This document shows, piece by piece, positions 25,449 through 34,504 of a stretch of 64,000 nt of DNA. Numbering within the stretch: the first letter of the stretch is position 1; every line of letters starts with the position of its first letter. Below the pieces are notes generated by a model. That model had not been told where the DNA came from. It ran no database searches and saw only the letters and a program-made list of their open reading frames with translations. The DNA comes from CAIKMD01 sp963729935 (GTDB taxonomy: Bacteria; Pseudomonadota; Alphaproteobacteria; ATCC43930; CGMCC-115725): contig CAVSPW010000002.1 of NCBI GenBank assembly GCA_963729935.1, positions 1,612,001-1,676,000 on the forward strand. The letters run 5' to 3'. The position numbers were made by a program, and so were the translations under genes.

Positions 25449-26474
25449 ATGGCCGAAAAGCGCCCGCCGGCGACGCTCGATGAGATGCGGGACATCATCG
25501 CTCGCTTGCCCGGCGCCGATCGCGAGGCCGAGGAGGCCGCCAGAGCGCGCGAAGCGCAGCTGACGAAGCCCGCGGGCGCGCTCGGACGGCTCGAAGAGCT
25601 CAGCATCTGGATGGCTTGCTGGCAGGGCAAGCATCCGGCGCAATGCGTTCATCCGCGCGCCGCGGTTTTCGCCGGCAATCATGGCGTCGCAAGCCTGGGC
25701 GTCTCCGCCTATCCCGCCGCGGTCACCGCTCAGATGGTCAAAAATTTCGTCGATGGCGGCGCCGCCGTGAATCAGCTCTGCCGTGCGGTCGACGCCGATT
25801 TGCGCGTCTATGAAATGGCGCTCGATCAACCGACCAAGGATTTCACCATCGAGCCGGCGATGAGCGAGGAAGACTGCGCGACGGCGATGGCCTACGGCAT
25901 GATGGCGGTGGAGCCGGGCATCGATCTGCTCGCGGTGGGCGAGATGGGCATCGCCAACACCACGGCGGCCGCGGCGCTCTGCGCGGCCCTCTTCGGCGGC
26001 CCGGCTTCCGATTGGGTCGGCCCCGGCACCGGCGTCGCCGGCGACGGAATGCGGCGCAAGATCGCCGTCGTCGAAAAAGGCGTCGCCCTGCACAAAGCCG
26101 CCGCGCGCGACGGCTTGGATCTCTTGCGTCGTCTCGGCGGGCGCGAATTCGCGGCCATGGTCGGCGCCATCATCGCGGCGCGTATGGCCCGGGTGCCCGT
26201 GCTGCTGGACGGCTATGTGACTTGCGCGGCGGCGGCCGCGATTTTCGCCCTCGACGGACGCACGCTCGATCATTGCGAAGTCGCGCATTGCTCGGCCGAG
26301 CCCGGTCATCGCCGTTTGCTCGAACGTTTGGGCAAAGCGCCGCTGCTCGATCTCGGCATGCGGCTGGGCGAGGCGTCGGGCGCGACGCTCGCCATCGCGA
26401 TCGTCAAAGCGGCGCTGGCTTGCCATAACGGCATGGCGACCTTTGCCGAGGCGGGCGTCAGCGGCAAGGAATGA
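25449..26474 (+). CDS. cobT: nicotinate-nucleotide-dimethylbenzimidazole phosphoribosyltransferase (CobT/CobU)
   Basis: Makes alpha-ribazole phosphate from dimethylbenzimidazole and nicotinate mononucleotide. I choose ATG 25449: AAGGAGG (25436-25442) is 6 bases upstream, whereas the in-frame ATG 25443 abuts it. This gives 341 aa. Family features are LTKPAGALGRLEELSIWMA (residues ~38-56), VFAGNHGVASLGVSAYP, VNQLCRAVDADLRVYEM, LAVGEMGIANTTAAAALCAA (20) and the VAHCSAEPGHRRLLERLG stretch. BluB, which makes the lower ligand, is not in the window. Note: this is not the chelatase subunit CobT. Confidence 0.94.
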   Translation: MAEKRPPATLDEMRDIIARLPGADREAEEAARAREAQLTKPAGALGRLEELSIWMACWQGKHPAQCVHPRAAVFAGNHGVASLGVSAYPAAVTAQMVKNFVDGGAAVNQLCRAVDADLRVYEMALDQPTKDFTIEPAMSEEDCATAMAYGMMAVEPGIDLLAVGEMGIANTTAAAALCAALFGGPASDWVGPGTGVAGDGMRRKIAVVEKGVALHKAAARDGLDLLRRLGGREFAAMVGAIIAARMARVPVLLDGYVTCAAAAAIFALDGRTLDHCEVAHCSAEPGHRRLLERLGKAPLLDLGMRLGEASGATLAIAIVKAALACHNGMATFAEAGVSGKE

Positions 26475-26594
26475 ATGAAGGCCTCGTCCCGAACGCCAAC
26501 GCCCCGGCGTTGACTTCGATGGCGACCGGACGCATCATTGGAAAAGTCAATAAAATCAATCGCTCATCCCCCGCTCACGGGAAGGGAGAACACC

Positions 26595-27104
26595 ATGACC
26601 ATGACGTCGAACGAGATCGAGCGCGGCGAAACCGTTGCCGGACCGCCGAAACTCCGGGCCTTCGCCCATGTGAGCATGCCGTGCCGCGATCTCGAAGAAG
26701 GCAAGCGCTTCTATGGCAAGGTGCTGGGCGGCGAGATGCGCGTCGAGACGCCGACCTTCGCGTCTTTTCGCCTTTGCGGAGTCGATGTCGGCATCGGCAG
26801 TGATGGCTGCACCTTTCTCGAGCCGAGCACCGAATATCCGCATTTCGCCTTCTTTTGCGGCCCGGACGAATTGCTGCAGATGAAGGCGTGGCTGGCGCGC
26901 TGCGGCATTCCGAGTTCGAATTTCTGGACGCGCAGCGGGGTTGAAGCCCTCATGTTCTTCCGCGATCCCTCGGGCAACATGATCGAGCTCTATTGCGAAA
27001 AAGGCTTCAAGGGCGCCGAGAAGCTGCCGCGCGGGCCCGCGCGCGGCCACGGCACTGCCGTCGACATCGAGAAGCTGCGCTACAGCGCATGGAAACTGCC
27101 CTGA
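26595..27104 (+). CDS. VOC (glyoxalase/bleomycin-resistance fold) protein
   Basis: A 169-aa vicinal-oxygen-chelate protein. ATG 26595 follows a GGGAGA ribosome site by about 7 bases; the frame is open from 26538 but nothing supports an earlier start. The domain begins FAHVSMPCRDLEEGKRFYGKV with a first metal-ligand-type His (residue ~24). It continues YPHFAFFCGPDEL with a second His and ends FFRDPSGNMIELYCEKGF with the Glu ligand. The fold and ligands are clear but the substrate is not. It stands alone between cobT and regB. Confidence 0.85.
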   Translation: MTMTSNEIERGETVAGPPKLRAFAHVSMPCRDLEEGKRFYGKVLGGEMRVETPTFASFRLCGVDVGIGSDGCTFLEPSTEYPHFAFFCGPDELLQMKAWLARCGIPSSNFWTRSGVEALMFFRDPSGNMIELYCEKGFKGAEKLPRGPARGHGTAVDIEKLRYSAWKLP

Positions 27105-27236
27105 GACGAGCACGGGCGTGAGGCGCGAGCCCACGCGCCGCCGCGGGGTCTCTTGCCGTGGCATGAAGAAATGCCTGGAGCCGGACATGCTTTCACCGAT
27201 AGGGGCGTGCGGCCCGAATAGGCCGCGGGAACGTCG

Positions 27237-28598
27237 ATGGATCCACTGACCGGCACCGAGACATCGTTGGCGCCGCCCGGGACGGACGTCTCCATCAGCC
27301 TGCGCAAACTGGTGCTGATCCGATGGATCGCGGTCATCGGTCAGGCGGCGACCTTGCTCGTCATCCATTACGGGCTGGGCTATCGTCTGCCGATCAGCAG
27401 CGCCCTCGCGGTCGTTGCCGCCTCTGCCGTTCTCAACGCCGCGGCATCGCTTCCGCGCAGCGCCGGCGCGAGACTCGGCGATCGCGAGGCGGCGCTCTAT
27501 CTCGCCTATGATACGCTCCAGCTTGGCCTTCTGCTCTACCTGACCGGCGGATTGCAGAATCCCTTTGCGATGCTGATGCTCGCGCCGGTCACCGTCTCGG
27601 CCACGATTCTCTCGCGGTCGAGCGTCATCGGCCTTTCGGCGTTGACCGTCGCCGCCATCTCCGCGCTCTCCTTCGTTTATCGGCCGTTACCGTCACGCGG
27701 CGGCGTCCTGTTCGATCCGCCGGCGCTCTACATGCTGGGCATTTGGACGGCGCTGGTGTGTTCCACGATCTTCATCGCCGGCTATGCCTGGTCGATCGCA
27801 GCCGAAGCGCGCCGGATGCGCGACGCGTTCTCGGCGACGCAGTTGGCGCTGGCGCGCGAGCAGCGCATTTCCGCGGTCGGAAGCCTCGCAGCCGCGGCCG
27901 CGCATCAATTGGGTTCGCCGCTCGCCACGATCGCGGTGATTGCGAAGGAGCTGGCGCGCGAATTGCCGGCCGATTCGCCGCATGCCGCCGATGCAGAGCT
28001 GCTCTTAAGTCAGAGCGAACGCTGCCGCACGATTCTGACCGACCTCGCCCGTCAGCGCGAGGGCGGGCACGGCTCGCCTTTCGCGCGACTGCCTTTTTCG
28101 GCGCTGGTCGAGGCTGCGGGCGAGCCCTATGTCGTCCCCGGCATCACGATGCATTATGAAATCGGCGCGGGCCGCGACGCCGAAGGCCACCCGGTCGAGG
28201 AACCCCTTGTGCCGCGCAGCCCGGAGATCATGCATGGTCTCGGCAACCTCATCCAAAATGCGATCCAGTTCGCCACACGTGAAGTCGTCGTGACGACGAG
28301 TTGGAGCGAAGACATGGTCGCCGTCGATATCGTCGACGATGGACCCGGCTTTGCGCCTGCGGTCTTGCCGCGGATCGGCGAGCCCTATATTTCAGGCCGC
28401 GCCTCGGCGCCGCCGGCGGTCGGCACGCCGCATATGGGATTGGGCATCTTCATCGCGCAAAGCCTGTTGGAGCGCACGGGAGCACGGTTGAGCTTCGCCA
28501 ACCTCGCCGATGGCGGCGCGCAGGTGTTGATCGAATGGCGGCGGCAACGCCTCGCCGCCCTCGAAGCGACGGTACCATTGCGGGAGGCCGGCGAATGA
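27237..28598 (+). CDS. regB: RegB/PrrB/ActS redox-sensing histidine kinase
   Basis: Global redox sensor kinase of alphaproteobacteria. It is 453 aa, with about six N-terminal membrane segments (residues ~25-190). The quinone/redox motif GGLQNPF is at 104-110. The phospho-acceptor His223 is in AAAHQLGSPLATI. Redox-active Cys263 (SERCRTILTDLA) matches the regulatory Cys265 of Rhodobacter RegB. The ATPase domain has NLIQNAIQFA, DDGPGFAP and GLGIFIAQSLLERTGA. The stop overlaps the regA start (ATGA), with no senC gene between them. Expected to control respiration, CO2 and nitrogen fixation and photosynthesis-type genes. Confidence 0.95.
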   Translation: MDPLTGTETSLAPPGTDVSISLRKLVLIRWIAVIGQAATLLVIHYGLGYRLPISSALAVVAASAVLNAAASLPRSAGARLGDREAALYLAYDTLQLGLLLYLTGGLQNPFAMLMLAPVTVSATILSRSSVIGLSALTVAAISALSFVYRPLPSRGGVLFDPPALYMLGIWTALVCSTIFIAGYAWSIAAEARRMRDAFSATQLALAREQRISAVGSLAAAAAHQLGSPLATIAVIAKELARELPADSPHAADAELLLSQSERCRTILTDLARQREGGHGSPFARLPFSALVEAAGEPYVVPGITMHYEIGAGRDAEGHPVEEPLVPRSPEIMHGLGNLIQNAIQFATREVVVTTSWSEDMVAVDIVDDGPGFAPAVLPRIGEPYISGRASAPPAVGTPHMGLGIFIAQSLLERTGARLSFANLADGGAQVLIEWRRQRLAALEATVPLREAGE

Positions 28599-29191
28599 GC
28601 CAGAGCGACGACCAATTCCCGCCGGACGGCAGCCAAGCGGATGCCTTTGCCGGCCAACCGGAGAGCGAGCGGACGCTTCTTATCGTCGATGACGACGAAC
28701 CCCTCTGTCAGCGCCTCGCGCGCGCGATGGAGCGGCGCGGATTCGTCGTGCGCACAGCCGACAGCGTCGCGACCGGCGTCGCGGCCGCGACCGAGCACCC
28801 GCCGGTCTTCGCCGTGGTGGATCTGCGTCTCGGCGACGGCAGCGGATTGGAAATCGTCGAGGCGCTGCGCCGCTCTCGCCCCAATGCGCGCATCGTGATG
28901 TTGACCGGCTACGGCAATATCGCCACCGCGGTGGCGGCGGTGAAGGCGGGCGCGGTCGACTATCTGCCGAAGCCGGTGGACGCGGACGCGGTCGAACGCG
29001 CGCTGCTCGCGACCGAATCGGCGCTCCCGCCGCCGCCCGAGGACCCGATGTCGGCAGACCGCGTGCGCTGGGAACATATCCAGCGCGTGTTCGAGCAATG
29101 CGACCGGAACGTGTCGGAGACGGCGCGGCGCCTCAAGATGCACCGCCGGACCTTGCAGCGCATTCTCGGCAAGCACGCGCCCCGCAATTAG
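28595..29191 (+). CDS. regA: RegA/PrrA/ActR response regulator
   Basis: Partner of RegB, 198 aa from ATG 28595. The receiver domain has the acidic pocket LLIVDDDEP, phospho-acceptor Asp in FAVVDLRLGDGSGLE, VMLTGYGNIATAVAAVKAGA and Lys in YLPKPVD. A Pro-rich linker (LPPPPEDPM) precedes the Fis-type helix-turn-helix NVSETARRLKMHRRTLQRIL, almost invariant in RegA proteins. The frame is open upstream inside regB. The N-terminal ~25 residues before the receiver are longer than in Rhodobacter RegA. Confidence 0.95.
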   Translation: MSQSDDQFPPDGSQADAFAGQPESERTLLIVDDDEPLCQRLARAMERRGFVVRTADSVATGVAAATEHPPVFAVVDLRLGDGSGLEIVEALRRSRPNARIVMLTGYGNIATAVAAVKAGAVDYLPKPVDADAVERALLATESALPPPPEDPMSADRVRWEHIQRVFEQCDRNVSETARRLKMHRRTLQRILGKHAPRN

Positions 29192-29290
29192 ACCGGCTCT
29201 CGTAGGCCGGCTCCTGGCGGGCCGCTTCGCGCGGGCGCTGAGGTCCAGGTTTCGCTTGCCAGTTTCCGCGCTGCACCATAAGAGGATGGC

Positions 29291-30749
29291 GTGACGCAGG
29301 CCGATCTCATCCCCCTGGTCGAGAGGCTGAAACACGCGCGCGTCTTGTGCGTGGGCGACCTCATGCTCGATCATTACATCTATGGCCGCGTCGAGCGGAT
29401 CTCGCCCGAAGCGCCGGTTCCGGTTCTCCATTTCGAGCGCGAAGAGCGTACCCTGGGCGGCGCCGGGAACGTGCTGCGCAATCTCCATTCGCTCGGCGTC
29501 GAGACTTGCTTCGTCTCGGTTACCGGAACCGATCCCGCGGGACGCGACGTCGCACGAATGGTGGCGGGCCTCGGCGGCGCGGAGGCCCATGTGCTCGCGG
29601 AGCGCGGCCGCACCACGACCTTGAAGACCCGCTACATCGCCGGCACGCAACAATTGCTGCGCGCCGATCATGAGCGCGTGGCCCCGCTGCCGGCCCAACT
29701 GCGCGGCGATCTCGTGAAGCTCGCGAAGGATGCGCTGGGGCATCACAAGGTTGCCATCCTGTCGGATTACGCCAAGGGCGTGCTCGGCGACGGCGTGGCT
29801 GCCGAGATCATCGCCGCGGTCAAGGCGGCGGGCGGCCTCGCCGTCGTCGATCCCAAGGGCAATGACTATGGCGCCTATCGCGGCGCCGATTTGCTGAAGC
29901 CCAACCGGATCGAGCTTGCCGCCGCGGTGCAAACCCCCATCGCGACGGATGACGATGTCATCAGGGCGGCGCGGGCGCTCATCGCGGCGCATGGCTTCGG
30001 TGCGATGCTCGTTTCCTGCGGCAAGGACGGGATGTTGCTGGTCGAGAGCAATGGCGCGACCTTGAAGCTTGCCGCCGAAGCGCGGGAAGTCTTCGACGTC
30101 TCCGGACGCCGGCGATACCGTCGTCGCGGTGCTGGCGGCGGCGCTGGGCGTGGGCGCGAGCCTCGCCGATGCGGCGCGGCTCGCCAACGCGGCCGCCGGC
30201 GTCGTCGTCGGCAAGATCGGCACGGCGGTCGTCGAACCCGCCGAGCTCGAAGCGGCGCTGTTGAACCGGGACACGATCGAGCAGCGCAAGACCTTGCCGC
30301 TCTCGCTCGCCCTCGATCAGATCGCCCGCTGGCGCCGCAACCGTTTGAAGATCGGCTTCACCAACGGGTGTTTCGATCTGCTCCATCCGGGCCATGTCTC
30401 GCTCATCAACCAGGCCAAGGCCGCCTGCGACCGGCTGATCGTCGGGATCAACAGCGACGTCTCGGTGGTGCGGTTGAAGGGCCCCGGCCGGCCGGTGCAA
30501 AACCAGGATGCGCGCGCCGCGGTGCTGTCCTCGCTCGCAGCCGTCGATCTCGTCATCGTCTTCGATGCCGATACGCCGGTCGAGCTGATCGAAGCGATCC
30601 GTCCCGATGTGCTGGTGAAGGGCGCCGATTACCGGCTCGACGAAGTGGTCGGCGCCGATTTCGTCCAAACCTATGGCGGCAAGGTGCTCTTGGCCGAGCT
30701 CACGCCCGGCTTCAGCACGACCGCGACGATCGCGCGCGCCGCGCGCTAG
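29291..30749 (+). pseudogene. hldE: HldE bifunctional heptose-7-phosphate kinase / heptose-1-phosphate adenylyltransferase, frameshifted
   Basis: LPS inner-core heptose activation. GTG 29291, with an AAGAGGA site upstream, opens a PfkB-type kinase domain: DLMLDHYIYGRVERISPEAP, GGAGNVLRNLHSLG, LKTRYIAG and LSDYAKGVL. At base 30107 one extra C follows GTCTCCGGA. Removing it restores VFDVSGAGDTVVAVLAAAL, the catalytic GAGD motif. The second frame then continues (30108-30749) through FTNGCFDLLHPGHVSLINQA and LVKGADYRLDEVVG, the intact nucleotidyltransferase domain. As written, the kinase loses its catalytic Asp and the transferase is out of frame. A sequencing or assembly error is as likely as a real mutation. 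Both halves otherwise look conserved. Confidence 0.9.
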
Positions 30750-30764
30750 GGTTTCACGCCACGC

Positions 30765-31217
30765 TCAGATCGCCGTATCGGGATCGCTCGCGCCGGGATC
30801 GATGAGACGCTGCAACCGGCTCGCGGAAAGCCGGGCAAAACGCAGATGGAGCGCGCGTCGCCGCGCAGCGCCGAGCTTTTGCTCGTGCGCTTCGCGCAAG
30901 ATGGCGGCACCAAATCCGTCGGCCTGCATCAGGCCGCATTCCTCGGGAATGAGGTCGAGCGGAAAGCCCTGCGGCACGGCGAAGTAAAGCCGATCGCACC
31001 ATTGCCGGTATTCCGGCCATTTGCGATCGGCGCGGAAATCAGCTACCGACGATTTGATCTCGACGATCGCAAGCGAGCCATCGCGCCCGAGCGCCATGAG
31101 GTCCGCGCGCCTTCCATCGGCAAGCGGGACCTCGGCGATGGCCGCGAATCCGCCTTGCGCCAGGGCGCGTGCCACCCCGCGGGCGAGCGCTTTGGAGATA
31201 TCGCGGGCATCCTGCAT
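30765..31217 (-). CDS. mmcB: MmcB-family DNA-repair putative nuclease
   Basis: A 150-aa protein of the MmcB family (PF06319), alphaproteobacterial SOS-linked proteins with a PD-(D/E)XK nuclease-like core. Visible core: GFAAIAEVPLADGRRADLMAL with the metal-type Asp, then LAIVEIKSSVADFRADRKWP giving the ExK motif, then WCDRLYFAVPQGFP. It ends with the basic RRRALHLRFARLSASRLQRL. Convergent with hldE. I see no clear LexA box in the short gap (31218-31255) toward the divergent ABC gene. Confidence 0.9.
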   Translation of the reverse strand: MQDARDISKALARGVARALAQGGFAAIAEVPLADGRRADLMALGRDGSLAIVEIKSSVADFRADRKWPEYRQWCDRLYFAVPQGFPLDLIPEECGLMQADGFGAAILREAHEQKLGAARRRALHLRFARLSASRLQRLIDPGASDPDTAI

Positions 31218-31255
31218 AGAAACAAGGTCGGCCGAGACGGTCAGGAGCTGAGGTG

Positions 31256-32968
31256 ATGGAGCATAGCAGGGGCTGGAGTTTTTTGCGCGACGCCTGGCGG
31301 CTGGCCAAGCCCTATTGGTTCTCCGACGACAAGAAATGGGCCTGGGGTCTGCTGATGGCGGTGGTCGCCCTCAATCTCGGCTCGGTCTACATCAATGTCC
31401 GGCTCAATTTCTGGCGCAACGACTTCTACAACACGCTGCAAAATCTCGACGAGCACGCTTTCTTCGTCCAGCTCGGCATCTTCGCCTTGCTCGCCGCCTC
31501 GTGGATCGGCGTCGTCGTCTATCAGCTCTATCTCCAGCAGATGCTCCAGATCCGCTGGCGGCGCTGGCTGACGCGGCGCTATCTCGGCGATTGGCTCGAC
31601 GGCAAGGCCTATTACCGGCTCCAGCTCGAAGGCGACCAAACCGACAACCCCGACCAGCGCATCTCGGACGACCTCAACCGGTTCACGGACGGAAGTCTCG
31701 GGCTCACGCTCGGCCTCATGAATTCGGTGGTAACCTTGTTCTCCTTCCTCGGCATTTTGTGGACATTGTCGGGGCCATTGACCCTGCCCCTCGGCCGTTA
31801 TGGCTCGATCGCGGTGCCGGGCTACATGGTCTGGTTCGCGCTGCTTTATGCGGTTCTCGGCACCTGGATCACCTTCAAGGTCGGACGCCCGCTGGTCGCG
31901 CTCAATTTCCTGCAGCAGCGCTACGAGGCCGATTTCCGCTTCAGCCTGGTGCGCTTGCGCGAAAATACCGAATCGGTCGCGCTCTATGGCGGCGAGAAAC
32001 GCGAGATGGCGACCTTTCTCGAGCGCTTCAACCATGTGGTCGACAATTTCTGGGCGATCATGCGGCGGACCAAGTCGCTCGGCTGGTGGACCAGCTTCTA
32101 CGGCCAGTTCGCCGTGATCTTTCCTTACATCGTCGCGGCACCGCGCTTTTTTTCCAAGCAGATGCAATTGGGCGGGCTGATGCAGACTGCCGATGCCTTC
32201 GGCACGGTCCAGGGCGCGTTGTCCTTCATCGTGAGTTCCTACACCGACATCGCCGCCTGGCAATCGGTCGTGCAGCGTCTCGTCGGGTTCGATGAGCGCG
32301 TGCGCGCGATCGCCGCGGCCGGACACGCGCCGCAGCCGATCGCGGTCGAGCGCGGGGGCGACGGCGTCGCGGTCAGCGACTTGGCGCTCGATCTGCCGGG
32401 GGGCGCGCCGCTGCTGCACCACGTCGATCTCGCCGCGAAGCCGGGCGAGGCGGTGCTGGTGACCGGCCCCACCGGCATCGGCAAGAGCACGCTGTTGCGC
32501 GCCATTTCGGGCATCTGGCCCTATGGCAGGGGTGCGGTCCGCATGGCCGCCGGCAAGCTTCTTTTCCTGCCGCAAAGACCCTATTTGCCCTTGGGGAGCT
32601 TGCGCGACGCCCTGATCTATCCGCGCGAAGCGACCGATCTCCCGCAAGCGCGGCTCAAGGAGGTGATGGAGATGGTCGGGCTCGGCGCCTTCGTCGCGCG
32701 GCTCGACGAGCCCGACAATTGGGCGCAGCGGCTTTCCCTGGGCGAGCAGCAGCGGCTCGCCTTCGCGCGCGTCTTCCTGACCGAGCCGAACCTCGTGTTT
32801 CTCGACGAAGCGACCTCGGCCTTGGACGAGCCGAGCGAGGCGCGTTTCTATCGCCTGTTGCGCGAGGCGAAATGGCGCCCGACGATCGTCAGCGTCGGAC
32901 ATCGCGGCACCTTGGGCGAATTCCACGATCGGCGCTGCGACGTCGCCGCCTTCCGCGCCGCGCCCTAG
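31256..32968 (+). CDS. SbmA/BacA-like ABC protein, permease fused to ATPase (YddA/Rv1819c/BclA type)
   Basis: A 570-aa half-transporter with an ABC_membrane_2 domain and a C-terminal ATPase. Hydrophobic segments occupy about residues 1-300; WSFLRDAWRLAKPYW and LNFWRNDFYNTLQNLD are typical of the BacA/SbmA family. ATPase motifs are Walker A TGPTGIGKSTLLRAI (~405), signature LSLGEQQRLAFARVFL and Walker B LVFLDEATSALDE. Family members import cobalamin, bleomycin and antimicrobial peptides. A B12-uptake role beside a cob locus is attractive but unproven. I start at ATG 31256; GTG 31253 is adjacent. It is followed by lysS after 32 bases. Confidence 0.9.
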   Translation: MEHSRGWSFLRDAWRLAKPYWFSDDKKWAWGLLMAVVALNLGSVYINVRLNFWRNDFYNTLQNLDEHAFFVQLGIFALLAASWIGVVVYQLYLQQMLQIRWRRWLTRRYLGDWLDGKAYYRLQLEGDQTDNPDQRISDDLNRFTDGSLGLTLGLMNSVVTLFSFLGILWTLSGPLTLPLGRYGSIAVPGYMVWFALLYAVLGTWITFKVGRPLVALNFLQQRYEADFRFSLVRLRENTESVALYGGEKREMATFLERFNHVVDNFWAIMRRTKSLGWWTSFYGQFAVIFPYIVAAPRFFSKQMQLGGLMQTADAFGTVQGALSFIVSSYTDIAAWQSVVQRLVGFDERVRAIAAAGHAPQPIAVERGGDGVAVSDLALDLPGGAPLLHHVDLAAKPGEAVLVTGPTGIGKSTLLRAISGIWPYGRGAVRMAAGKLLFLPQRPYLPLGSLRDALIYPREATDLPQARLKEVMEMVGLGAFVARLDEPDNWAQRLSLGEQQRLAFARVFLTEPNLVFLDEATSALDEPSEARFYRLLREAKWRPTIVSVGHRGTLGEFHDRRCDVAAFRAAP

Positions 32969-33000
32969 CCTGTTACAAAGGCCGCCCAAGGAAGGACCGA

Positions 33001-34491
33001 ATGGCCGAAGACCGCGAAGCAGAGACCGACAATCAATTCCGCGCCGCGCGGATCGAGAAGCTCAAGGCGCTCAAGGCGCTGGGCGTCGATCCCTATCCTT
33101 ATGGGTTCGAGCGATCGGCGGAAGCCAAGGAACTCGAAGGACGGTACGCCGCGCTGGCGCCGGGCGCGGTGACCGAGGATCGCGTCGCCGTCGCCGGCCG
33201 CATCCGCGCCATCCGCAACAGCGGCATGTTCATCGATCTTCACGATACCAGCGGCAAGATCCAGATCTTCAGCCACAAGGATCATCTTCCGCCGGACCAG
33301 CTGGCGCTGGTGAAGCTGCTCGATCTGGGCGATCTCATCGGCGTCGAGGGCGTCATGCGCCGGACGCCGCGCGGCGAGCTCACCATCAACAGCACCAAGG
33401 TGACGGTCCTCGCCAAGGCGCTGCTGCCGCTGCCCGAGAAATTCCACGGCCTTGCCGATATCGAGACGCGCTACCGCCAGCGTTATCTCGATCTCATCAT
33501 GAGCGAGGAAAGCCGCGAGACCTTGCGCCGGCGCAGCCAGATCATCGCGACCTTGCGCCGCTTTCTCATCGGCCTCGGGTTCATCGAGGTCGAGACGCCG
33601 ATGCTGCAGACCATCCCGGGCGGCGCGTCGGCCAAGCCCTTCGTCACCCATCATCATGCGCTCGATCTCGAGCTCTATCTGCGTATCGCGCCCGAGCTGC
33701 ATCTGAAACGGCTGCTCGTGGGCGGGCTCTCCGACAAGCTGTTCGAGATCAACCGCAACTTCCGCAACGAAGGACTCTCGCCGCGGCACAATCCGGAATT
33801 CACCTCGCTCGAGCTTTATCAGGCCTATGTCGATTATCACGCGATGATGGATCTTGCCGAAAATCTCATCGTGGCGGCGGCAAAGGAGGTTCTGGGCGGG
33901 ACCCTCGCCACCTTCGGCGACAAGACGATCGAATTGGCGGCGCCCTGGCCGCGCAAGAGCATGGCCGAGCTGGTGCGCGCCGAAACCGGCGTCGATTTTC
34001 TCGATATCGCCGACGATGCGACCGCGCGCGACGCCGCGCGGCGCCTGGGCGCCGATTGCCCCGAGAAAGCCGGCTGGGGCCGCGCGCTCGAAGCGGCGTT
34101 TTCGGCGCGGGTCGAGGACAAGCTCGTGCAGCCGACCCATGTGACCGGCTTCCCGCGCGAGATCTCGCCCTTGGCGAAGGCCGACCGCAAGGATCCGCGC
34201 CTCACGGAAAGATTCGAGACCTACGTCAATGGCTGGGAAGTGGCGAATGCCTTTTCCGAGATCAACGATCCCCTGGACCAGCTCGAGCGCTTCCAGGCGC
34301 AGATGAAGGAGCGCGCGCTTGGCGACGAGGAGGCGCAGCTTCTCGATGCCGACTTCGTGCTTGCGCTCGAATACGGCATGCCGCCCGCCGGCGGCCTCGG
34401 GATCGGGATCGACCGGCTTGCCATGCTCTTGACCAACAGCCCGTCGATCCGCGACGTGATCGCCTTTCCGACCATGCGCCCGAAGGGATGA
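33001..34491 (+). CDS. lysS: lysyl-tRNA synthetase, class II (LysS)
   Basis: Charges tRNA-Lys. ATG 33001 gives 496 aa; the open frame extends upstream into the ABC gene but the family N-terminus is here. The OB-fold domain has VAVAGRIRAIRNSGMFIDLH. The class II motifs are FIEVETPMLQTIPGGASAKP (motif 1), FEINRNFRNEGLSPRHNPEF (motif 2) and GLGIGIDRLAMLLT (motif 3). Many alphaproteobacteria use the unrelated class I enzyme, so the class II form is a useful lineage marker. Confidence 0.95.
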   Translation: MAEDREAETDNQFRAARIEKLKALKALGVDPYPYGFERSAEAKELEGRYAALAPGAVTEDRVAVAGRIRAIRNSGMFIDLHDTSGKIQIFSHKDHLPPDQLALVKLLDLGDLIGVEGVMRRTPRGELTINSTKVTVLAKALLPLPEKFHGLADIETRYRQRYLDLIMSEESRETLRRRSQIIATLRRFLIGLGFIEVETPMLQTIPGGASAKPFVTHHHALDLELYLRIAPELHLKRLLVGGLSDKLFEINRNFRNEGLSPRHNPEFTSLELYQAYVDYHAMMDLAENLIVAAAKEVLGGTLATFGDKTIELAAPWPRKSMAELVRAETGVDFLDIADDATARDAARRLGADCPEKAGWGRALEAAFSARVEDKLVQPTHVTGFPREISPLAKADRKDPRLTERFETYVNGWEVANAFSEINDPLDQLERFQAQMKERALGDEEAQLLDADFVLALEYGMPPAGGLGIGIDRLAMLLTNSPSIRDVIAFPTMRPKG

Positions 34492-34504
34492 CGGATCGGG
34501 CGGA

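Noticed and set aside
28385..30289. 634-codon minus-strand ORF opposite regB, regA and hldE
   Set aside because: Shadow frame: it crosses three unrelated genes and shows no family pattern.
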